Of a DNA stretch of 8,067 bases, positions 1-5,305 are shown piece by piece (the first letter of the stretch is position 1; every line of letters starts with the position of its first letter). Source of the stretch: Eubacteriales bacterium (GTDB lineage: Bacteria; Bacillota; Clostridia; Oscillospirales; Acutalibacteraceae); the NCBI GenBank assembly GCA_030529125.1, contig JAUMXP010000074.1, forward strand, positions 1 to 8,067, read 5' to 3'. The translations under genes were made by a program, and so were the position numbers. The notes under the pieces were generated by a model that was not told the origin of the DNA, ran no database searches, and was given only the letters and a program-made list of their open reading frames with translations.

Positions 1-11
1 TTGCCATAAAA

Positions 12-51
12 ATATGCACCTCCAAAAGTGTCTAACTTTTGGGGTGCATAT
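12..51 (-). terminator. Hairpin and likely terminator of the flavodiiron gene
   Basis: The arms 12-20 plus 22-28 pair with 36-42 plus 43-51: sixteen base pairs, one bulged T at 21 and a 7-base loop. On the minus strand the stem is followed by ATTTTTATGG, a short U-run, and it starts about 30 bases after the flavodiiron stop codon. This fits an intrinsic terminator. The outer stem is AT-rich and the U-run short, so it may be leaky. The unusual stem length also allows a mobile-element end or interspersed repeat, which cannot be tested in this window. Confidence 0.6.
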
Positions 52-81
52 CAAAACCTAATGGCTGTTTTTTGTCTTCAA

Positions 82-1422
82 TTATTCTGCGCTGCTGAAA
101 TTCTCTTTACCAACACCGCACAGTGGGCAAACAAAGTCGTCAGGTAACTCTTCAAAAGTTGTACCCGGCGCAATGCCGTTCTCAGGTGAACCTGATTCTA
201 CGTCGTATGTCCATCCGCAAATATCGCATACATATTTCATAGAGCTATTACCTCCTTCTTCTGTAATCTCACCGCACAACTCATCAGCAAGTGAACTAAG
301 TTGTGCAGACGACTCTTCACTTAACGCAGACAAAATTCTTACTTCTGTCTGCATATATGTGATATCTTTAAGCTGTGAAAGCATACCTTTCATTACCTTA
401 GTAGCGTTAGGTGCCCAGCTGCCGTTTTCAATAAAAGCAACTGTTCTGTTTTTATAGTTGCGTTCTGTAAGATGATTAATAAACTCGCGCATAAAAGGAA
501 AGATATCAGCATTATAGGTAGTTGTTGCAAGCACAAGCTTATCATATCTGAACGCATCTTCAACTGCTTCGGCCATATCAACTCGTGCAAGATCGTTGAT
601 TACAACTTTCTTGGCACCTTTGTCATATAGCAAATCTCTGAGCTTCAACACTGCATTTTTAGTATTCCCATAAACTGAAGTATATGCAATCATAACACCT
701 TCTTCTTCAGGTTTATAGCTTGACCATGTATCATACAAAGAAATGTAATAACCAAGGTTTTCATTGAGCACCGGTCCATGAAGCGGACAAATAGAACTAA
801 TATCATAAGCTGAAACCTTTTTGAGCAGATTCTGTACCTGAATACCATATTTACCTACAATGCCAAAATAGTATCTGCGTGCTTCGCATGCCCAATCCTC
901 GTCAACATCAAGAGCTCCGAATTTGCCAAAACCATCAGCAGAAAACAGCACCCTATCGACGTCATCGTAAGTAACAATAACCTCTGGCCAGTGTACCATA
1001 GGAGCTGTCAGAAATGTAAGTGTGTGCTTACCTAAAGACAATGTGTCTCCATCAGCAACCACAATCTGCTTGTCATCAAAGTCAGTGGAGAAAAAGTTTT
1101 TCATCATACTAAAAGCTTGTTTTGATGCTACAACTTTAGCTTTTGGGTAATTCTCTGTAAAGCTGACTATATTTGCTGAATGGTCAGGTTCCATGTGCTG
1201 AACTATAAGGTAGTCAGGCTCTCTATCACCCAAAGCTTCTTTAATATTCTTAAGCCATTCATCTCTAAAATTAATATCAACAGAATCCATAATAGCTATT
1301 TTCTCGTCGATAATCGCATACGAGTTGTAAGCCATACCGTTTGGCACATCATACTGTCCCTCAAACAAATCTATTTCATGGTCATTTACACCAATATATT
1401 TTATATCATTTGAAATATTCAT
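82..1422 (-). CDS. fprA: Flavodiiron protein with C-terminal rubredoxin (O2/NO reductase)
   Basis: This is a 446-residue cytoplasmic flavodiiron protein, a family that reduces O2 to water and/or NO to N2O. The N-terminal metallo-beta-lactamase-like domain (about 1-240) keeps a full diiron ligand set: H76, E78, D80, H81, H144, D163 and H215. A flavodoxin domain (about 243-385) has the FMN phosphate loop YTSVYGNT at 247-254. A rubredoxin domain (395-446) has C399/C402 and C432/C435 and would pass electrons to FMN. The ATG at 1422 is chosen because GGGAGG (1431-1436) lies 8 bases upstream; a longer reading to 1461 adds 13 residues without a ribosome site. It lies 62 bases downstream of the Fe-S gene on the same strand and may be co-transcribed, but also has its own candidate promoter. 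Whether O2 or NO is preferred cannot be read from the sequence. Confidence 0.95.
   Translation of the reverse strand: MNISNDIKYIGVNDHEIDLFEGQYDVPNGMAYNSYAIIDEKIAIMDSVDINFRDEWLKNIKEALGDREPDYLIVQHMEPDHSANIVSFTENYPKAKVVASKQAFSMMKNFFSTDFDDKQIVVADGDTLSLGKHTLTFLTAPMVHWPEVIVTYDDVDRVLFSADGFGKFGALDVDEDWACEARRYYFGIVGKYGIQVQNLLKKVSAYDISSICPLHGPVLNENLGYYISLYDTWSSYKPEEEGVMIAYTSVYGNTKNAVLKLRDLLYDKGAKKVVINDLARVDMAEAVEDAFRYDKLVLATTTYNADIFPFMREFINHLTERNYKNRTVAFIENGSWAPNATKVMKGMLSQLKDITYMQTEVRILSALSEESSAQLSSLADELCGEITEEGGNSSMKYVCDICGWTYDVESGSPENGIAPGTTFEELPDDFVCPLCGVGKENFSSAE
238..257 (-). promoter_or_regulatory. Internal ribosome site and ATG before the rubredoxin domain
   Basis: Inside the flavodiiron gene, AAGGAGG (257 down to 251 on the minus strand) is followed after 10 bases by an in-frame ATG at 240-238. 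Initiation here would make a free 52-residue rubredoxin (82-240), beginning MKYVCDICG and holding all four iron-binding cysteines; this is the usual size of stand-alone rubredoxins. In the full-length frame the same bases encode the Gly-Gly-Asn-Ser-Ser linker. The site may be active or a relic of a gene fusion; the sequence alone cannot tell. Confidence 0.5.
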
Positions 1423-1441
1423 AACATAAACCTCCCTTAGT

Positions 1442-1458
1442 TTAGAATGATATTCTAA
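1442..1458. promoter_or_regulatory. Palindrome over the flavodiiron promoter (candidate operator)
   Basis: TTAGAATGATATTCTAA is a perfect inverted repeat with 7-bp arms and a 3-base centre. It covers the candidate -10 box of the flavodiiron gene, a position that suits a repressor. Fur/PerR-family boxes are similarly AT-rich 7-bp arms but usually have a 1-base centre, so the regulator is not assigned. No U-run follows it, so it is not a convincing terminator for the upstream Fe-S gene. Confidence 0.45.
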
Positions 1459-1480
1459 CATATTTTTAAGCTTGCGTAAA
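1452..1480 (-). promoter_or_regulatory. Candidate promoter of the flavodiiron gene
   Basis: On the minus strand TTTACG (1480-1475) is followed after 17 bases by TAGAAT (1457-1452), a moderate sigma-A type match. The expected start is near 1445, giving a leader of about 23 nt that contains the GGGAGG ribosome site. The -10 box falls inside the 17-bp palindrome. Read-through from the Fe-S gene is also possible. Confidence 0.4.
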
Positions 1481-1484
1481 TAAT

Positions 1485-2192
1485 TTATTCTAAAATTTTT
1501 CCGTCAGTAGATATCGTAACAACACTCCATGGAATAAACTTTCCACTGTTCATCAACGCTGATTTCACAGCATTTTCAATACCGCCACAGCATGGAACTT
1601 CCATTCTCACAACCGTCACACTTTTGATATTATTATCACTTATTATCTGTGCCAGCTTATCCGCATACTCAACCATATCAAGTTTAGGGCAACCTATTAG
1701 CGTGATTCTGTTTTTTATGAAATCATTATGAAAGTTTCCATAAGCAAAAGCTGTACAATCAGCTGCTATTAGCAAATCTGCATTGTCAAAATACGGAGCA
1801 TTTACTGGCACAAGCTTTATCTGTACAGGCCACTGGTTGAGTCTGCTTGAGTTAGGCGCTGAAAAATAAGTTTCCACACTATCTCTTTTTAGCACTTTTG
1901 AGTTAGTCCCCGGACAACCGCATGGTAGAGCATGAGCATTTTTATCCTCAGACATTCTAGCCTGATTTGCCTCTACTGCTGCTTCATCGTAAGCTTTAGC
2001 TTCTCTTACTTCAAAGGAAATTGCGCCTGTCGGACAAGCAGGCAAGCAATCTCCCAGCCCATCACAATAGTCATCTCTGAGTAGCTTAGCCTTTCCATCA
2101 ACCATACCTATCGCACCCTCGTGGCACGCTTTTGCACATAGACCACAGCCATTACACTTTTCTTCATCTATCTTAATAATCTTTCTTAACAT
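1485..2192 (-). CDS. 4Fe-4S dicluster-type ferredoxin-domain protein
   Basis: This 235-residue soluble protein has an N-terminal ferredoxin-like domain (about 1-60) and a C-terminal domain I cannot name. The first motif is complete (C13, C16, C19, C23). The second is C43, C49, C53-Pro with Leu46 where the second cysteine would normally be, so one cluster has only three standard ligands. The C-terminal part has further cysteine motifs (CGCPG near 92-96, ADCTAF, GCPKLD, PCCGG) that may bind metal or react with a redox partner. It is probably an electron carrier or redox-linked partner; the substrate is unknown. The ATG at 2192 has GGAGG 8 bases upstream. It is divergent from a Crp/Fnr regulator and upstream of the flavodiiron gene, suggesting a shared stress response. 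The predicted promoter has a regulator box centred at -41.5. Confidence 0.85.
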   Translation of the reverse strand: MLRKIIKIDEEKCNGCGLCAKACHEGAIGMVDGKAKLLRDDYCDGLGDCLPACPTGAISFEVREAKAYDEAAVEANQARMSEDKNAHALPCGCPGTNSKVLKRDSVETYFSAPNSSRLNQWPVQIKLVPVNAPYFDNADLLIAADCTAFAYGNFHNDFIKNRITLIGCPKLDMVEYADKLAQIISDNNIKSVTVVRMEVPCCGGIENAVKSALMNSGKFIPWSVVTISTDGKILE

Positions 2193-2206
2193 AGCTTATA
2201 CCTCCG

Positions 2207-2235
2207 TTGACTTTATGACTTTATTATAGTATTAT
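2207..2235 (+). promoter_or_regulatory. Promoter of the Crp/Fnr regulator gene
   Basis: TTGACT (2207-2212), a 17-base spacer and TATTAT (2230-2235) form a strong sigma-A type promoter. The expected start is near 2242, giving a 37-nt leader to the ATG at 2279. The palindrome 2250-2265 would lie at about +9 to +24, where a bound regulator would block transcription. The -10 of the opposing Fe-S gene promoter (2223-2228) lies within this promoter's spacer, so both are unlikely to be occupied at once. Confidence 0.65.
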
Positions 2236-2251
2236 ATTTGCAATATTTCTG
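2223..2251 (-). promoter_or_regulatory. Activator-type promoter of the Fe-S protein gene
   Basis: On the minus strand a perfect TATAAT (2228-2223) predicts a start near 2216 and a leader of about 24 nt. The hexamer at the proper -35 distance (2251-2246) reads CAGAAA, a poor match, while a palindrome is centred at -41.5. That is the class II activator arrangement known for Crp and Fnr. A second TATAAT at 2236-2231 would put the palindrome at -33.5 and is considered less likely. Confidence 0.6.
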
Positions 2252-2265
2252 TTGTTTTTACAACA
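2250..2265. promoter_or_regulatory. Candidate Crp/Fnr operator between the divergent genes
   Basis: TGTTGT-TTTT-ACAACA is a perfect inverted repeat with 6-bp arms and a 4-base centre, in the size class bound by Crp/Fnr-family dimers. It lies between the regulator gene and its divergent neighbour. Its geometry suits activation to the left (centre -41.5) and repression to the right (just past the regulator's start site). That the adjacent regulator binds it is inference. Confidence 0.6.
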
Positions 2266-2278
2266 CAATGAGGCTTTT

Positions 2279-2938
2279 ATGAAAAAATATATGCATGTTT
2301 TAAAGAGAACTAAGCTCTTTAGCGGTATAAGTGACAAAAACATTGAAACAATGCTAAGTTGTCTGAGCGCTAGTCACAAAGATTTCAAAAAAGGCGAATA
2401 TATCTTTCGCCAAGGAGAATACATAGACGCAATCTGTGTGTTGCTTTCTGGGTCAGTACATATCCAATCAGACGATTACTGGGGCAATCGAAGTATAGTA
2501 AGCGAGGTCTGCGAGGGTGAGATGTTCGGCGAGTCGTACGCTGTCCATGGTAGTACTGCTGTACTCAACGACGCTGTCGCAACGCAGGACTCCATTGTTG
2601 CTTTCTTCAATGTCAACAAGCTCATGACAGTGTGTTCGAGTGGGTGTAGTTTTCACTCTGCCGTGATTCAAAACCTGCTCATCGCACTAACCCAAAAAAA
2701 TCGTAACCTAATGCAAAAACTGATACATATCTCAAAACGCACCACCAGAGAAAAGTTGATATCCTACCTTTCTAATCAAGCAAAAATCAATAACTCTAAT
2801 AGCTTTTCTATCTCGTTTAACTGCCAGCAGTTAGCTGATTTTCTATCTGTCGATCGAAGTGCAATGTCTAACGAGCTGTGCAAAATGCGTGACGAAGGAC
2901 TACTCGTTTTTGATAAAAACAAGTTCACATTGCTATGA
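2279..2938 (+). CDS. Crp/Fnr family transcriptional regulator
   Basis: This 219-residue regulator has the normal family layout: an N-terminal beta-roll sensor domain (about 12-115, with the GEMFGE turn at 80-85), a dimer helix (about 125-155) and a C-terminal winged helix-turn-helix (about 155-219, recognition region near 190-203, VDRSAMSNELCKM). There is no N-terminal cysteine cluster as in Fnr and no clear cyclic-nucleotide phosphate motif, so the signal is unknown; cysteines at 28, 53, 78, 119, 123, 182 and 201 are available. The ATG at 2279 is preferred, with GAGG 5 bases upstream. A TTG at 2252 is in frame but lies inside the palindrome and lacks a ribosome site. The neighbouring Fe-S and flavodiiron genes suggest a redox, O2 or NO response, perhaps HcpR-like. 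Confidence 0.9.
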   Translation: MKKYMHVLKRTKLFSGISDKNIETMLSCLSASHKDFKKGEYIFRQGEYIDAICVLLSGSVHIQSDDYWGNRSIVSEVCEGEMFGESYAVHGSTAVLNDAVATQDSIVAFFNVNKLMTVCSSGCSFHSAVIQNLLIALTQKNRNLMQKLIHISKRTTREKLISYLSNQAKINNSNSFSISFNCQQLADFLSVDRSAMSNELCKMRDEGLLVFDKNKFTLL

Positions 2939-2940
2939 AA

Positions 2941-2964
2941 AAACGCACCTAAAAAGGTGCGTTT
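2941..2964. terminator. Bidirectional terminator between the regulator and pyrR
   Basis: A perfect 10-bp stem (2941-2950 with 2955-2964) closes an AAAA loop directly between two convergent genes. On the minus strand it is followed by six T residues, a strong intrinsic terminator for pyrR. On the plus strand the stem ends in TTT followed by a mixed T-rich stretch, a weaker terminator for the regulator gene. Confidence 0.9.
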
Positions 2965-2975
2965 GCTTATTATAT

Positions 2976-3515
2976 TTATTCACTTGTGTAAATTGCTACG
3001 GAGTTTTCCCCATCATGTTCGGCTAACCTGACCGCTACTTCTTCATCAAGCGAAGTAGGAATATTCTTTCCCACAAAATTTGCTTTTATCGGAAGCTCAG
3101 AGTGTCCTCTATCAATAAGAACACATAGCTGGATTCGTGACGCTCTGCCTAAATCGAGCACAGCATCAAGCGCCGCACGAGCAGTACGTCCCGTAAAAAT
3201 AACGTCGTCTACAAGCACAACTGTCTTACCTGTAATATCAAAATCAACTTTAGTATCGGTCAGTACAGGTGTGTCATCAGTTTTTTCGCGATCATCACGA
3301 TAGTGAGTTATGTCGAGAATACCAACTTCAACTTTGTTATTATCGATTTCAAAAATGTCTTCAGCAAGTCTGTGAGCAAGCGGAACTCCACGTGATTTGA
3401 TACCAATCAGGCACAAGTCCTTAGTGCCGCGATTTTTCTCAATAATCTGGTGTGCAATTCGCTTTAGTATACGTGATATATCAGATTCGTTCAATATTTG
3501 TGCTTTCAGTTTCAT
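2976..3515 (-). CDS. pyrR: PyrR, pyrimidine operon attenuator / uracil phosphoribosyltransferase
   Basis: This is a full-length 179-residue PyrR. Family members bind leader RNA of pyrimidine genes in response to UMP to promote termination, and many also convert uracil and PRPP to UMP. The PRPP-binding loop is clear at 99-112 (VVLVDDVIFTGRTA), and the N-terminal IGIKSRGVPLA (37-47) and the RGHSELPIKANFVGKN region (136-151) are typical. The ATG at 3515 is preceded by AGAGG, with 5 bases between GAGG and ATG. No other pyr genes are in view: the next gene on this strand lies past a Crp/Fnr gene on the opposite strand, so pyrR appears to be a single-gene unit. Its leader carries an intrinsic terminator, consistent with autoregulation. 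Confidence 0.95.
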   Translation of the reverse strand: MKLKAQILNESDISRILKRIAHQIIEKNRGTKDLCLIGIKSRGVPLAHRLAEDIFEIDNNKVEVGILDITHYRDDREKTDDTPVLTDTKVDFDITGKTVVLVDDVIFTGRTARAALDAVLDLGRASRIQLCVLIDRGHSELPIKANFVGKNIPTSLDEEVAVRLAEHDGENSVAIYTSE

Positions 3516-3538
3516 AAAAACCTCTGAAAATAAAAATA

Positions 3539-3562
3539 ACCTTGCAACGATGCTTGCAAGGT
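3539..3562 (-). terminator. Leader attenuator terminator upstream of pyrR
   Basis: On the minus strand a perfect 9-bp stem (3562-3554 with 3547-3539) with a 6-base loop is followed by TATTTTTATTTT. It lies 23 bases before the pyrR start and downstream of the pyrR promoter, so it can only act on the pyrR transcript: an attenuator. A competing pairing of CAAGGT (3588-3583) with ACCTTG (3562-3557) could act as antiterminator, but is only 6 bp. I did not find a clear match to the Bacillus PyrR-binding loop. A nine-codon reading frame (3595-3566) ends 3 bases before the stem, with no good ribosome site. Confidence 0.75.
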
Positions 3563-3626
3563 GTGTTAATGGCTATTGCAGAACCTTGACGGCATCACAG
3601 TACCGTATTAAAGATATCTTAATCGT

Positions 3627-3655
3627 AGAATACCATTACAGCATCTTGTTGTCAA
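3627..3655 (-). promoter_or_regulatory. Promoter of pyrR
   Basis: On the minus strand a perfect TTGACA (3655-3650), a 17-base spacer and TATTCT (3632-3627) form a strong promoter. The expected start is near 3620, giving a leader of about 105 nt that includes the attenuator. The AAGATATCTT palindrome at 3611-3620 is at the predicted start of the RNA. Confidence 0.7.
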
Positions 3656-3733
3656 TAAAACAAAAGAATTAAAAACTTAGATATGTATCGATTTCTCAAT
3701 TTCAACTTAATGCACAATAATTGCTAACACTAT

Positions 3734-3807
3734 TAGTACAATTTCACAACAAACAGCAAGCGCAAATCTTACAATTAACTTGACAATATTCCCCTAAAAT
3801 TGTACTA
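3734..3807. repeat. Separated 11-bp inverted repeat at the glycyl-tRNA synthetase promoter
   Basis: TAGTACAATTT (3734-3744) is repeated exactly inverted as AAATTGTACTA (3797-3807), 52 bases apart. The right arm overlaps most of the -10 box and the spacer end of the synthetase promoter. The arms could be paired binding sites for a looping regulator or chance in AT-rich DNA. The rest of the 331-base gap (3516-3846) holds the two divergent promoters and the pyrR leader; I see no gene or T-box in it. Confidence 0.35.
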
Positions 3808-3808
3808 T
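3780..3808 (+). promoter_or_regulatory. Promoter of the glycyl-tRNA synthetase gene
   Basis: TTGACA (3780-3785), a 17-base spacer and TACTAT (3803-3808) predict a start near 3815 and a leader of about 32 nt. An in-frame ATG at 3811 would then lie at or before the 5' end of the RNA, which supports the GTG start at 3847. A leader this short leaves no room for a glycine T-box. Confidence 0.7.
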
Positions 3809-3846
3809 ATATGATGTATGAAAAACTCATTACGGAGGGATTTTTT

Positions 3847-5229
3847 GTGAAGAACACAGACAAGTCAATGGAAAAAATCGTTGCTTTGTGTAAAGGCAGA
3901 GGTTTTGTATATCCGGGTTCTGAAATTTACGGTGGTCTTGCTAATACATGGGACTACGGCCCACTGGGTATGGAACTCAAGAATAATATCAAAAAAGCAT
4001 GGCTCAAGAAGTTTGTACAGGAGAACAAGTACAACGTTGGTCTTGACTCAGCTATCCTTATGAATCCACAGACATGGGTTGCTTCAGGTCACTTAGGTGG
4101 TTTCTCTGATCCTCTTATGGACTGTAAAGATTGTAAAACTCGTCATCGTGCTGACAACCTTATCGAAGATTTCGACGGCACAAATGTTGCAGGTTGGACA
4201 AACGAGCAGATGACTGACTATATCAAAGAGAAGAACATTCCATGTCCGAACTGTGGTAAGCAGAATTTCACAGACATCAGACAGTTCAACCTTATGTTCA
4301 AGACTTTCCAGGGCGTTACTGAGGACTCAAAGTCTGAGATCTATCTCCGTCCTGAAACAGCACAGGGTATTTTCGTTAACTTTGCAAACATCCAGCGTAC
4401 CAGCAGAAAGAAAGTTCCTTTCGGTGTTGCACAGATCGGTAAATCATTCCGTAACGAAATCACACCTGGTAACTTCATTTTCCGTGTAAGAGAGTTCGAG
4501 CAGATGGAGCTTGAGTTCTTCTGCAAGCCTGGCACTGACCTTGAGTGGTTTGACTACTGGAGAGCTTACTGCCGTGACTGGCTCTACTCACTTGGTATGA
4601 AAGAAGAAAACTTAAGACTTAGAGACCACGATCCTGAGGAGCTTTGCTTCTATTCAAAGGCTACTACTGACTTTGAGTATCTCTTCCCATTTGGTTGGGG
4701 CGAGCTTTGGGGTATTGCTGACAGAACTGACTACGACTTAACTCAGCACCAGAACACTTCTGGTAAGAGCTTAGAGTATTTCGACCCTACAGATAACTCA
4801 AGATATATCCCATATGTTATCGAGCCATCTTTAGGTGTTGAGCGACTCTTCCTGTCAGTACTTACAGAAGCTTACGACGAAGAAGTTGTAGACGCTGAGA
4901 AGAACGACGTCAGAACAGTACTAAGACTTCATCCATTCCTTGCGCCATTCAAAGCAGCAGTACTCCCTCTCTCTAAGAAATTAGGCGAGCAGGCTGAAGC
5001 GCTCTTTGACGAGTTGTCAAAAGACTTTATGTGCGAGTACGATGACGCAGGCTCTATCGGCAAGCGTTACCGCAGACAGGACGAAATTGGTACACCACTA
5101 TGTATCACATACGACTTTGAGTCACTCGAAGATGGCTGTGTAACAGTTCGTGACCGTGACACTATGGAACAGGTAAGAATCAAAATCGACGAGCTTAAAG
5201 CATACATCGCTGAAAAAGTTAAGTTTTAA
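3847..5229 (+). CDS. glyQS: Glycyl-tRNA synthetase, single-chain (homodimer) type
   Basis: This 460-residue class II synthetase charges tRNA-Gly with glycine, using the alpha2 type found in many Firmicutes rather than the alpha2beta2 type. The N-terminal stretch EIYGGLANTWDYGPLG (26-41) is diagnostic. Motif 2 is near 201-225 (FRNEITPGN to REFEQMELE), motif 3 at 329-337 (LGVERLFLS), and the anticodon-binding domain is about 360-455. CxxC pairs at 93/96 and 133/136 suggest a zinc knuckle in the insertion. The start is GTG at 3847: GGAGG is 8 bases upstream and the promoter excludes the ATG at 3811, which would add 12 residues. It is a single-gene unit, divergent from pyrR and closed by a strong terminator. 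Confidence 0.97.
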   Translation: MKNTDKSMEKIVALCKGRGFVYPGSEIYGGLANTWDYGPLGMELKNNIKKAWLKKFVQENKYNVGLDSAILMNPQTWVASGHLGGFSDPLMDCKDCKTRHRADNLIEDFDGTNVAGWTNEQMTDYIKEKNIPCPNCGKQNFTDIRQFNLMFKTFQGVTEDSKSEIYLRPETAQGIFVNFANIQRTSRKKVPFGVAQIGKSFRNEITPGNFIFRVREFEQMELEFFCKPGTDLEWFDYWRAYCRDWLYSLGMKEENLRLRDHDPEELCFYSKATTDFEYLFPFGWGELWGIADRTDYDLTQHQNTSGKSLEYFDPTDNSRYIPYVIEPSLGVERLFLSVLTEAYDEEVVDAEKNDVRTVLRLHPFLAPFKAAVLPLSKKLGEQAEALFDELSKDFMCEYDDAGSIGKRYRRQDEIGTPLCITYDFESLEDGCVTVRDRDTMEQVRIKIDELKAYIAEKVKF

Positions 5230-5252
5230 TTTTAGTATATCTAAACATAGTA

Positions 5253-5280
5253 AAAGCACCGAAGTAATCTTCGGTGCTTT
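5253..5280. terminator. Terminator of the glycyl-tRNA synthetase gene
   Basis: A perfect 12-bp stem (5253-5264 with 5269-5280) with a TAAT loop is followed by CTTTATTTAT on the plus strand. It lies 23 bases after the stop codon. On the minus strand the stem is followed by TTA, so it may also stop the convergent dockerin-protein transcript, though with a shorter T-run. Confidence 0.9.
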
Positions 5281-5305
5281 CTTTATTTATAGTAGTTAGT
5301 ATGTT

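Noticed and set aside
1423..1484. The palindrome between the Fe-S and flavodiiron genes as a terminator
   Set aside because: The stem is AT-rich, the loop is three bases and no T-run follows on the minus strand, so a protein-binding site is more likely.
2252..2278. TTG at 2252 as an upstream start for the Crp/Fnr regulator
   Set aside because: It lies inside the operator palindrome, has no ribosome site, and the ATG at 2279 has GAGG at a workable distance and gives the usual family N-terminus.
3397..3672. A 91-codon plus-strand frame across the start and leader of pyrR
   Set aside because: It is antisense to the pyrR coding region and its leader, has no ribosome site, and its translation resembles no known protein; it is a shadow frame.
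3811..3846. ATG at 3811 as the start of glycyl-tRNA synthetase
   Set aside because: It falls at or before the predicted transcription start and lacks a ribosome site; the GTG at 3847 has GGAGG 8 bases upstream and matches the family N-terminus.
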